From Verrucomicrobiales bacterium (GTDB taxonomy: Bacteria > Verrucomicrobiota > Verrucomicrobiia > Limisphaerales > UBA1100): a DNA stretch of 10,803 nt. The position numbers and the translations under genes are program-made. Below are positions 1 to 6,065 of the stretch, piece after piece. The notes under the pieces were generated by a model, which was given only the letters and a program-made list of their open reading frames with translations, made no database searches and was not told the origin of the DNA. Position 1 is the stretch's first letter; each line of letters begins with the position of its first letter. The DNA is taken from assembly GCA_002724615.1 (NCBI GenBank), contig PBPF01000168.1, positions 1 to 10,803 on the forward strand, given 5' to 3'.

Positions 1-32
1 CCCACCATTGACGCCACCCTTGGCGTGGGTAT
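1..32 (+). repeat. 32-bp upstream block, copy 1, with hairpin
   Basis: This block is identical over 32 bases to 870-901. It contains a perfect 6-bp inverted repeat, ACGCCA (11-16) and TGGCGT (21-26), around a CCCT loop. In both places a lipoprotein-leader sequence follows 42-43 nt after the start of the block, so block and leader travel together. It may be 5' untranslated sequence shared by a paralogous gene family, or part of a dispersed repeat. Confidence 0.8.
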
Positions 33-138
33 GGTCGGTGGCGTGAAAGCCCTCTACGCCATCCTGCTCGCTCTGGTGCTGATGGACATCGTTTTCAGCA
101 GCAACACCATTGAATTAATCAATTACCCGATTAATTAG
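1..138 (+). pseudogene. Left-edge remnant of a lipoprotein-leader unit (copy A)
   Basis: An open frame runs from the window edge to TAG at 136-138, with possible starts at ATG 31 or GTG 43. From GTG 43 it reads VKALYAILLALVLMD, which resembles the leader of the lipoprotein at 913 (MKATTYYAVLLALVLGVGC). The 14-base core CTCGCTCTGGTGCT at 67-80 is identical in all three leader copies of the window. After it the similarity stops, there is no lipobox cysteine, and the frame ends about 19 codons later. The preceding 32 bases also recur upstream of the intact copy, but one base out of register with the leader frame, so they look like untranslated upstream DNA and not coding sequence. Most likely a decayed or recombined paralogue leader; a real 31-35 residue membrane peptide cannot be excluded. 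Confidence 0.45.
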
Positions 139-152
139 TGTCCCTGTATAAT
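123..152 (+). promoter_or_regulatory. Candidate sigma70-like promoter
   Basis: A perfect -10 hexamer TATAAT lies at 147-152. The best -35 candidate, TTACCC at 123-128 with an 18-nt spacer, matches TTGACA at only three positions, so the promoter rests on the -10 box. Transcription would start near 159 and reach the hairpin-plus-T-run at 215-237 after roughly 60-80 nt. That fits a short transcript or an attenuated leader for the gene at 277. No experimental support is visible. Confidence 0.35.
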
Positions 153-214
153 GGCTGGGATATGAATCCAATAGTGATACTCGGAATCTTTTTTTCGTGA
201 CCGACTTACTGCTT

Positions 215-237
215 GCCGGCACTTTGCCGGATTTTTT
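215..237 (+). terminator. Intrinsic terminator between the leader remnant and the 277 gene
   Basis: A 5-bp stem, CCGGC (216-220) and GCCGG (226-230), with loop ACTTT is followed by A and six Ts (232-237), the usual form of a Rho-independent terminator. The stem is short but fully GC. It would end transcripts entering from the left, either from a gene outside the window or from the TATAAT promoter at 147-152. Confidence 0.6.
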
Positions 238-276
238 GAAAGTTCTAGACAAACAGAAAAATCAAAAACATACACA

Positions 277-639
277 ATGAACAAACATGGAAAAAATTAC
301 ATCGTACCGATTCTTACCATCATCATAGGCATAGGATGGTTGCTAAATGTCCAAGGAGTCATCCCCGATGTCAACTGGGTCTGGATATGCATGCTGGCAA
401 CCATTGGTATTCTCACAATCTCCGTCGGCATCCTCGACAAGTTTAAGTTCGTGGTTGGGTTTTTTCTGATTGCTTGCTCGGTCTGCTCTATATTGAGACA
501 GACAGGCAAACTTACATTCGAGCAGGAAGTCCCAGTTCTAACAATCTTATTTGGGATACTTCTTTTATTTGTCCAGATTATGAAGCTGCCAAACCCTGAA
601 TTCATGAAAGTTGACGATGACGAGCAGAAGGAAGAATAG
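277..639 (+). CDS. Small four-helix membrane protein, LiaF/DUF5668-like
   Basis: This 120-residue integral membrane protein has four predicted helices near residues 8-28, 33-53, 57-74 and 86-103, and a short charged tail (DDDEQKEE), probably cytoplasmic. The layout looks like two helix hairpins, each with a GIGWLL or GILLLF type segment. It recalls the membrane region of LiaF/DUF5668-type proteins, which in Firmicutes accompany cell-envelope stress signalling. That assignment rests on pattern only, and no catalytic residues are visible. The start ATG at 277 follows an A-rich leader with no clear Shine-Dalgarno sequence. The coding sequence is visibly more A/T-rich than the genes to the right. 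The decayed lipoprotein leader at 666 starts 26 nt after the stop, so the two may once have formed an operon. Function unknown. Confidence 0.7.
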   Translation: MNKHGKNYIVPILTIIIGIGWLLNVQGVIPDVNWVWICMLATIGILTISVGILDKFKFVVGFFLIACSVCSILRQTGKLTFEQEVPVLTILFGILLLFVQIMKLPNPEFMKVDDDEQKEE

Positions 640-665
640 GCGTGTCGTGTTCTAAAAGGAAAGAC

Positions 666-719
666 ATGAAAGCCACCTACTTCGCCGTCTTACTCGCTCT
701 GGTGCTGGGGGTGGGGTGA
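666..719 (+). pseudogene. Lipoprotein leader ending at the lipobox cysteine (copy B)
   Basis: The frame reads MKATYFAVLLALVLGVG and then TGA at 717-719. In the intact copy at 913 the equivalent codon is TGT, the lipobox cysteine, and the surrounding bases (GGGGTGGGG then TGA or TGT, then GGG) otherwise match. A purine-rich AAAGGAAAG lies just upstream of the ATG and would be a good ribosome binding site. The sequence after the stop is unrelated to the propeller gene. The simplest reading is a dead leader left by duplication or recombination of a lipoprotein gene. Translation of a 17-residue hydrophobic peptide remains possible. Confidence 0.6.
683..706 (+). repeat. Leader direct repeat, copy B core
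   Basis: Twenty-four bases are identical to 933-956 in the intact lipoprotein gene, and the last 14 are also found at 67-80. Similarity extends on both sides with mismatches, from the ATG to just past the lipobox codon. Conservation at nucleotide level, including synonymous positions, points to recent duplication or gene conversion and not only to selection on a signal peptide. Confidence 0.8.
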
Positions 720-738
720 GGGAATTCAGTCTCGAAAA

Positions 739-829
739 AAGCCGCCTCACACCATTCTTGAAAATGGCAATGATGCGGCTTAACCAACCGTTGGGTTGAC
801 CCACCCGAAGGTGGAGGGCAATGGTTGGT
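739..829. other. Hairpin-rich non-coding segment
   Basis: Three inverted repeats lie in this gene-free stretch. AAGCCGC (739-745) pairs with GCGGCTT (775-781), and inside it CCATT (752-756) pairs with AATGG (763-767). ACCAACC (783-789) pairs with GGTTGGT (823-829). Within that, CCACC (801-805) pairs with GGTGG (810-814) around a CGAA tetraloop. No T-run follows, so these are not typical terminators. The segment lies between the dead leader and the 32-bp block upstream of the lipoprotein gene. It could be a dispersed palindromic element or a structured 5' region. Frames through it are short and resemble no protein I recognise. Confidence 0.4.
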
Positions 830-869
830 CGGTCCATGGTAATAGTCAAGGTGATGATGCCTCAACACT

Positions 870-901
870 CCCACCATTGACGCCACCCTTGGCGTGGGTA
901 T
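870..901 (+). repeat. 32-bp upstream block, copy 2, with hairpin
   Basis: This block is identical to 1-32. The hairpin halves are ACGCCA (880-885) and TGGCGT (890-895) around CCCT. It ends 11 nt before the lipoprotein start codon at 913, so it would occupy or overlap the ribosome landing site in the mRNA, where no Shine-Dalgarno sequence is visible. A role in translation control is possible but unsupported. Confidence 0.8.
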
Positions 902-912
902 CCTTTCCCGTG

Positions 913-2193
913 ATGAAGGCTACTACCTACTACGCCGTCTTACTCGCTCTGGTGCTTGGGGTGGGGTGTGGGAAGAAGGATGTGGAGAAGGCAAGGGAAG
1001 GACAATCTAATCATATAGTTAACCTGAAGCCTGGCGCCGTACTTTGGGCATTTGAAACAGGGGGAGCGGTGGTTTCTTCACCTGCAATTGGCGATGATGG
1101 GACCGTTTATGCAGGGTCAATTGATAACAAGGTCTACGCTTTAGATGGGAAAAATGGAACCGTGAAATGGTCTTTTGCAACAGGTTATGATGTTGTTTCA
1201 ACCCCAGTCATAGGGTCAGACGGCACAGTTTATGTGGGTTCATATGACAATAAGATGTACGCGCTGGAAGGGAAACATGGGGCAATGAAATGGGAATACG
1301 ATACTAAAGGGCTAGTGTTAAGTTCTCCAGCCATTGGTGCTGATGACACCGTTTACCTGAGAGCAGTGTCGAAGGGGCGCGGAGAAGTTTCTTTTACGGA
1401 GCAAAAGATTGTCGCCTTGAGGGGAGGGGGAATGTCATGGGAGACTGTAATTGGCACTTACACTCATGGCAGAGGTTCCCCTGCAATAGATGCTTATGGC
1501 ACTGTATTTGTGGATAATGGCTTATCGATTATTGCATTGAACGGCAGTAATGGAACTAAAGTTTGGGACTACACACCAAGCATAACGACACCAGGGGCAG
1601 GGGGGCTTTATTCTACACCTGTAATCGGAGTTGATGGAACCGTTTTTGTGTCATTCCAACCAGCGTACAATCCAGGTGCAAAGGAACTGAATAAGATTTA
1701 CGCCTTGGAAGGGAGAAATGGAAAAATGAAATGGGCATTTGCTTGGGAAAATGCTCGCCGAATTCAGAATCCTGTAGGTTTTGTTTCTACGCCTTCGATT
1801 GGTCTCAATGACACCATCTACGTGGGGGCTGAGGATGGCAAGGTTTACGCCATTAATGGGAAAACTGGAGCCAAGAAATGGGAGTTCTCAGCAGGATTTG
1901 GCATAGTCTCCTCTCCTGCAATAGGCTCCGATGGTACGGTTTACATCGGGTCCTTGGATAATAGATTGTACGCAATTGACGGGGAAACAGGGATCGAGAA
2001 GTGGAGTTATTTGACCGGAGATAGTGGGTATGGAGTGTCTTCCTCCCCCGCCATCGGCTCAGATGGCACGGTGTACGTCGGGTCAGGGGACAAAAAGCTT
2101 TACGCCATCAAGACCTCCAGCCAAGGACTCGCCAAAAGCCCTTGGCCCATGTTTCGGCAGAATGCACGGCATACGGGTCGGGTGATTAAGTAG
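913..2193 (+). CDS. PQQ-type beta-propeller repeat lipoprotein
   Basis: The product is a 426-residue predicted secreted lipoprotein. Residues 1-18 form a signal peptide and Cys19 (LGVGC) is the likely lipidation site and the only cysteine. Gly at +2 gives no inner-membrane retention signal, so outer-membrane attachment is likely. About eight repeats follow, each built around SSPAIGsDGTVYvGS, a YAldGkxG turn and a closing xKW; the tryptophan motifs start near W45, W86 and W127. This is the pattern of PQQ-like (quinoprotein-type) propellers. Such repeats often serve as binding scaffolds like BamB, and enzyme activity cannot be inferred. The C-terminal SPWPMFRQNARHTGR motif is typical of this family. 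ATG 913 is preferred over ATG 796 because it begins the signal peptide. The leader and last blade are GC-richer than the middle of the gene, suggesting mosaicism between paralogues. Confidence 0.85.
   Translation: MKATTYYAVLLALVLGVGCGKKDVEKAREGQSNHIVNLKPGAVLWAFETGGAVVSSPAIGDDGTVYAGSIDNKVYALDGKNGTVKWSFATGYDVVSTPVIGSDGTVYVGSYDNKMYALEGKHGAMKWEYDTKGLVLSSPAIGADDTVYLRAVSKGRGEVSFTEQKIVALRGGGMSWETVIGTYTHGRGSPAIDAYGTVFVDNGLSIIALNGSNGTKVWDYTPSITTPGAGGLYSTPVIGVDGTVFVSFQPAYNPGAKELNKIYALEGRNGKMKWAFAWENARRIQNPVGFVSTPSIGLNDTIYVGAEDGKVYAINGKTGAKKWEFSAGFGIVSSPAIGSDGTVYIGSLDNRLYAIDGETGIEKWSYLTGDSGYGVSSSPAIGSDGTVYVGSGDKKLYAIKTSSQGLAKSPWPMFRQNARHTGRVIK
933..956 (+). repeat. Leader direct repeat, copy C core
   Basis: This is the intact member of the leader repeat, encoding residues 7-15 of the lipoprotein signal peptide. 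It is identical over 24 bases to 683-706 and shares a 14-base core with 67-80. Confidence 0.8.
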
Positions 2194-2224
2194 TGATGGG
2201 ATTCGCTTCGTTTGCGGTTTGATT

Positions 2225-2247
2225 CTGGTTTCAACCAGTTTGTCTTT
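2225..2247 (+). terminator. Weak candidate terminator after the lipoprotein gene
   Basis: CTGGT (2225-2229) pairs with ACCAG (2234-2238) around TTCA and is followed by TTTGTCTTT. The stem is short and the T-run is interrupted, so termination would be inefficient. It lies in the 133-nt gap between the lipoprotein and permease genes, a sensible place for a transcript end; nothing else stands out in that gap. Confidence 0.35.
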
Positions 2248-2326
2248 CAATCGTGCGTGTGCCTCCTTGCGTGACAGTGGGTGTGTTATCGCATAGGGTG
2301 GGGGCGGTGGTTCGGGTTTCATTTTC

Positions 2327-3685
2327 ATGAGGACGTTGCACGGGTATCTGCTGCGGCAGGTGGGTGGATCGCTGGCGGTGAGCGTGGGGGTGTTCACGGC
2401 GGTGTTACTGCTGGCCAACGCGATGAAAGAGGTGGTGGGTCTGCTGGTGCAGGGGCAGGTGCCGCTTGGGGTTGTGCTTAAGGCGTTTGGGTTGTTGTTG
2501 CCTTACGTGGTGACGTTTGCACTGCCGATGGGGTTGTTGACGGCGGTGCTGCTGGTTTTCGGGCGGTTCAGCGCAGATCAGGAATACACGGCGGCGCGTG
2601 CGGGTGGTGTGAGTCTGGTGGCGTTGGTGCAGCCGTTGTTACTGGTGGCAGTGATCTTGAGCGGGATGGCGCTATGGGTGAACCTGCAACTTGCACCGGT
2701 GTGGAAACGGCAGTCCAAGGAGCTAATACACGGGGTGATCACGGAGTTTTTGCGTAAGCAGCCGGGTCGGTTGTTGGCGCAGAAGAATCACATCACGGAG
2801 TTGCCGGGGTTCGAAATTCACTACGAGACGATTGAGGAGGAAGGGGAGGCGGGCGAGGTGCAATTGAACGGGGTGACGCTGCATGAGTTTAGCGGCAATC
2901 GACTGGTGGGACTGACGCAGGCACGACGGGGTGTGGTGGAGGTGGATGAAGCGGAGCGAGTGTATCGGTTTCATTTGTTTGATGTACGAATCCAGACGCG
3001 GGAGTTGGGCGGCGAGCCTGATGGAGAAGGCGGGGTTACGGGAGATAGCGGATGGCAGACGATGCATTTTGAGGAGTCCGCAGACATGACGGTGCCATTC
3101 CCGCGGTTGGAGGAATCGATACGGCGACCGAAAAACAATGAGCTTGCGTTTGGGACGTTGTTGGCCGGTTGGCGTGCGAAGGGACGAGTGTGGCGTGAGC
3201 CGACCTCGAAGGGAGACCAACTGGTGGTGCAGCTGGATTACGGCGAGTCCGGCGAAGGGCTGCCGCAGGCGGGGACAAAGTTGCAGTTGTTCCGCGATGG
3301 AAAACACGTGGGCGAGGTGCGGGCGACTGCGGAGCGGAAGGACGGGCGATTGTCGGTGGAGGTGTTGGAGGGGCAGCCGGAGGCAGGGGATGTGGCGCGG
3401 GATGTGGAGAAGCAGGTGCACTTGCATGGGCAGGTGGCGTTTTCGTTTGCGAGCGTGGGATTTATGCTGGTGGGCATTCCTCTGGGATTGCGGACGCAGC
3501 GACGGGAGACGAGCGTTGGGGTGGCAATCGCGCTGGTGTTGGTGATGGTATATTACAGCTTCTCGCTACTGGGACGGGCATTGGCGGACAAACCGGACTT
3601 GTGTCCGCACCTGATCGTGTGGGTGCCGGCGTTTCTTTTTCAGTCGTTGGGGGCAGTGATGTTGTGGCGAGCAAACGAGAGTTAA
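2327..3685 (+). CDS. LptF/LptG-family lipopolysaccharide export permease with extra periplasmic domain
   Basis: The product is a 452-residue inner-membrane protein of the YjgP/YjgQ (LptF/LptG) family. These permeases pair with the ATPase LptB to extract lipopolysaccharide and pass it to the periplasmic bridge. Helices 1-3 lie near residues 15-33, 50-77 and 97-118. The cytoplasmic coupling-helix motif FGRFSADQEYTAARAGG is at 78-94. The periplasmic beta domain follows, and helices 4-6 lie near 370-388, 395-415 and 428-447, with the conserved VGIPLGLRTQRR at 382-393. The protein is longer than the usual 350-400 residues because about 75 residues (286-360) are inserted before helix 4. The insert reads like a small SH3-like beta domain (VVQLDYG, then GTKLQLFRDGKHVGEV, then AGDVAR). 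LptF and LptG cannot be told apart here. ATG 2327 has no clear Shine-Dalgarno sequence. It is probably first in an operon with the FHA gene, 4 nt downstream. Confidence 0.88.
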   Translation: MRTLHGYLLRQVGGSLAVSVGVFTAVLLLANAMKEVVGLLVQGQVPLGVVLKAFGLLLPYVVTFALPMGLLTAVLLVFGRFSADQEYTAARAGGVSLVALVQPLLLVAVILSGMALWVNLQLAPVWKRQSKELIHGVITEFLRKQPGRLLAQKNHITELPGFEIHYETIEEEGEAGEVQLNGVTLHEFSGNRLVGLTQARRGVVEVDEAERVYRFHLFDVRIQTRELGGEPDGEGGVTGDSGWQTMHFEESADMTVPFPRLEESIRRPKNNELAFGTLLAGWRAKGRVWREPTSKGDQLVVQLDYGESGEGLPQAGTKLQLFRDGKHVGEVRATAERKDGRLSVEVLEGQPEAGDVARDVEKQVHLHGQVAFSFASVGFMLVGIPLGLRTQRRETSVGVAIALVLVMVYYSFSLLGRALADKPDLCPHLIVWVPAFLFQSLGAVMLWRANES

Positions 3686-3689
3686 CGAG

Positions 3690-4103
3690 ATGGCGGTTAA
3701 GACACAGGAAAGTTTGGCGCAGTTGATGGTGGTCTCGGGTGGGGATGGCCGGCATGACCTCGCGGCAGAGGATTTTCCAGTGATGATTGGCCGGGCGAAG
3801 GGCTGCGGGGTGAGCTTGAAGAAGGATGGGGTATGGGATGAGCACGTGTCGTTGAGCCTGAGCGATGGTGGGGGATTCGTGCTGAGATCGCAGGGGAAGG
3901 CAGCAACACGGATTAACGGCGAGGCACTGGAGTCAGGGCGGCGGCTGCGCAATGGGGATGTGATTGCGGTGGGGTCGGTAAAGCTGCAGTTTTGGCTGGG
4001 GCGACCGCGTCAAAGGGCGTTGGAGGGGCGGGAGATGTTATTTTGGGTGTTGTTGCTGGGGGTGTTGCTGGCGCAGGCGTGGATGCTCTGGAAGCTAGGT
4101 TGA
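3690..4103 (+). CDS. Tail-anchored FHA-domain protein with altered phosphothreonine site
   Basis: The product has 137 residues. Residues 12-103 form a forkhead-associated (FHA) domain: IGR (33-35), a conserved His in WDEHVSL (His52), TRING (73-77) and the closing GDVIAVGSVKLQF. FHA domains normally bind phosphothreonine in partner proteins. The usual Ser-Arg before the His (as in VSRRH) is here Trp-Asp (VWDEH), so classical phosphothreonine recognition may be lost or changed. A hydrophobic helix at 116-134 followed by only three residues indicates a tail anchor with the FHA domain in the cytoplasm. The gene starts 4 nt after the permease stop, so co-expression and a membrane role near the Lpt machinery are plausible. 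It could be a scaffold that reads an unphosphorylated partner. No kinase is encoded in the window. Confidence 0.8.
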   Translation: MAVKTQESLAQLMVVSGGDGRHDLAAEDFPVMIGRAKGCGVSLKKDGVWDEHVSLSLSDGGGFVLRSQGKAATRINGEALESGRRLRNGDVIAVGSVKLQFWLGRPRQRALEGREMLFWVLLLGVLLAQAWMLWKLG

Positions 4104-4150
4104 TGAGTTGCCCTTGCGCGCGCGGCGGTGGGGCGTTACGCTTTTAGCGG

Positions 4151-5128
4151 ATGAAGCATTTGCTCGATTTCGAGAAGCCGATCTCTGACCTGAAACGCAA
4201 GCTGACGGAGCTTCGCGAGCATACGGAGGGCGCGGAGGTAAACTTGGATTTCGATGACGAGATTCGCCGGATGGAGGCGGAGATCGACAAGACGCGCCAG
4301 GAGATTTACTCGAACCTCACCGCATGGCAGCGTGTACAACTGGCACGGCACCCCAAGCGGCCTTATTCTTTGGATTACATTTCCAAGTCTTTCAGCGGAT
4401 TTTCCGAGCTGCACGGTGATCGACTGTTTGATGACGACCGTGCGATTGTCGCGGGCTTCGCGCAGCTGGGCGATCACAAGGTGATGGTCATCGGCACGCA
4501 GAAGGGTCGTGACACGAAGGAGAATATCCTGCGCAACTTTGGCTGTGCGCATCCTGAAGGCTATCGCAAGGCCATTCGGCTGATGGGCCTGGCCAATCGC
4601 TTTGGTCTGCCAATCATCACGCTCATCGACACGGCCGGTGCATATCCCGGTGTTGCTGCGGAGGAGCGCCACATCGCCAAGGCCATTGCCATTAACCTGC
4701 GCGAGATGTCTCTGTTTAATGTGCCCATGATTGCGCTGGTTATTGGCGAGGGTGGCAGCGGCGGCGCGCTGGGCATAGGCGTGTGCGACCGAGTGGTCAT
4801 TCTGGAGAACGCGTATTACTCGGTCATCAGTCCCGAAGGTTGTGCCTCCATTCTTTGGAAAGACCGTGCTGCCGCGCCGGAAGCTGCCGAGGCTTTGAAA
4901 ATCACCGCCGCTGATCTGCTGGAGCTTGGCCTTGTGGATGACATACTGCCCGAACCCATGGGTGGCGCGCACAACGACCACGACGCGGCGGCTGAGACCG
5001 TCAAGGAGGGCCTTATTCGGCACCTTGAGGAACTCCTTGCAATCGACCCCGAGGAACGCCTGCGCTTGCGTTACGAGAAATTCCGCAACATGGGTCGCTT
5101 CATTGAGGACGCGCCCGCCGCCGCCTGA
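4151..5128 (+). CDS. accA: Acetyl-CoA carboxylase carboxyltransferase subunit alpha
   Basis: The product has 325 residues, close to the roughly 319 of E. coli AccA. With AccD it forms the carboxyltransferase that moves the carboxyl group from biotin-BCCP to acetyl-CoA, giving malonyl-CoA for fatty-acid synthesis in the cytoplasm. Family hallmarks are all present: the helical N-terminus MKHLLDFEKPI, GTQKGRDTKENILRNFGCAHPEGYRKA from 115, IDTAGAYPGVAAEERH from 159, the oxyanion-type glycine motif GEGGSGGALG (199-208), and YYSVISPEGCASILW after that. The crotonase-like fold looks intact. ATG 4151 gives the canonical N-terminus, though no Shine-Dalgarno sequence is seen. The 47-nt gap to the FHA gene contains only a GC-rich run (GCGCGCGCGGCGG) and no terminator. 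accD is not in the window. Confidence 0.97.
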   Translation: MKHLLDFEKPISDLKRKLTELREHTEGAEVNLDFDDEIRRMEAEIDKTRQEIYSNLTAWQRVQLARHPKRPYSLDYISKSFSGFSELHGDRLFDDDRAIVAGFAQLGDHKVMVIGTQKGRDTKENILRNFGCAHPEGYRKAIRLMGLANRFGLPIITLIDTAGAYPGVAAEERHIAKAIAINLREMSLFNVPMIALVIGEGGSGGALGIGVCDRVVILENAYYSVISPEGCASILWKDRAAAPEAAEALKITAADLLELGLVDDILPEPMGGAHNDHDAAAETVKEGLIRHLEELLAIDPEERLRLRYEKFRNMGRFIEDAPAAA

Positions 5129-5135
5129 CGGGGCC

Positions 5136-6065
5136 ATGCTCCCCCCACTACTGTTTCATCCGCTTCCCCAGCAACGCGTTTGGGGCGGTCGCCGTTTGGC
5201 CCAGCTTTATGGCCGGGAACTTCCTTCTGGTGAGCCCATCGGCGAGTCATGGGAAATCAGCGACCGCCCGGGTGCCGTCAGTGTCATTGCCAACGGTCCG
5301 CTGGCTGGGCACGACCTGCGGTGGCTGATGGAGAACCAAGCTACCGACTTGCTGGGAGATGTGCCATCCGCTGACGGAAAATTCCCCTGGTTGTTTAAAA
5401 TACTCGACGCTGCCGAGACTCTCTCCCTGCAGGTTCATCCGCCGCCGGGATTTCCCGAAGGTGAACCCAAGACTGAGGCATGGTATGTAGCTGATGCCAC
5501 GAATGATGCCCACCTTTTTGCCGGACTGCGTTCAGGCATCACACGCGCGCAATTCCGCGAGCAGCTCGAATCCGGCCAGCTGGAAACCTGTATTCCCCGC
5601 GTACCTCTGAGTGCCGGTGACGCCATGTTCCTTCCCAGCGGGAGGCTTCATGCACTTGGTGGCGGCACGTTGGTGTTTGAAATCCAGCAGAACAGCGATA
5701 CCACTTATCGCGTCTTCGACTGGAACCGCACCGGCCTCGATGGGCGGCCTCGCGAACTCCACGTCGATCAGGCCATGGCCGCCATCGACTTCAACGACAC
5801 CGAACCGCCGCTCGCCCCGGCCGAAGGGAACCCCCGCACCATCGCCGATGCTCCCGACTTGTTTAAAGTTGAGCAACATATCTTGTCCGCAGGTAGTACG
5901 CTGGAGTTGAGCGCTGGCTTGCAAGTTGTTGCCGTCGTAACTGGTGCATTGGAAATGGGTAACCTTACCCTTGCTCCCGGCGACCATTGCCTCTTGCCGG
6001 CTTGCCTGGGCCCTGTCAGGCTGCGGGCCAACAGCGACACCACCCTGCTGCTCACCCGCCAATGA
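5136..6065 (+). CDS. manA: Class I mannose-6-phosphate isomerase (short form)
   Basis: The product is a 309-residue cytoplasmic zinc enzyme interconverting fructose-6-phosphate and mannose-6-phosphate, the entry to GDP-mannose and mannose-containing glycans. It matches the short bacterial form (about 310-320 residues, like Bacillus ManA) and not the roughly 390-residue enterobacterial form. Likely zinc ligands are Gln99 and His101 in LSLQVHPP, Glu114 in KTEAWYV and His172 in GRLHALGGG. EIQQNSDTTYRVFDWNR (from 182) is the family signature. The C-terminal cupin half (from about 235) appears complete. ATG 5136 is chosen because VWGGRRLAQLYG then falls at the expected distance from the N-terminus; the longer open frame starting at 4926 overlaps accA and is not credible. 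The gene starts 7 nt after accA, and its stop overlaps the next start in ATGA. Confidence 0.93.
   Translation: MLPPLLFHPLPQQRVWGGRRLAQLYGRELPSGEPIGESWEISDRPGAVSVIANGPLAGHDLRWLMENQATDLLGDVPSADGKFPWLFKILDAAETLSLQVHPPPGFPEGEPKTEAWYVADATNDAHLFAGLRSGITRAQFREQLESGQLETCIPRVPLSAGDAMFLPSGRLHALGGGTLVFEIQQNSDTTYRVFDWNRTGLDGRPRELHVDQAMAAIDFNDTEPPLAPAEGNPRTIADAPDLFKVEQHILSAGSTLELSAGLQVVAVVTGALEMGNLTLAPGDHCLLPACLGPVRLRANSDTTLLLTRQ

Noticed and set aside
187..194. The T-run at 187-194 as a terminator
   Set aside because: No stable GC stem precedes it, unlike the hairpin and T-run at 215-237.
720..798. A -1 frameshifted continuation of copy B (VREFSLEKSRLTPFLKMAMM and on)
   Set aside because: The frame ends after about 28 codons, spans the inverted repeats and resembles no lipoprotein body; there is no slippery site to suggest programmed frameshifting.
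796..912. Extension of the PQQ lipoprotein to ATG 796
   Set aside because: It would place 39 polar residues before an otherwise standard lipoprotein signal peptide and would translate the repeated hairpin block.
2723..3427. A 234-residue minus-strand frame inside the LptF/G-family gene
   Set aside because: His/Arg/Leu-rich shadow translation of a well-supported permease gene, with no domain or promoter.
4136..5137. A 333-residue open frame antisense to accA
   Set aside because: It mirrors accA almost exactly, has no recognisable domain, and accA is unambiguous on the other strand. High-GC codon use opens such antisense frames.
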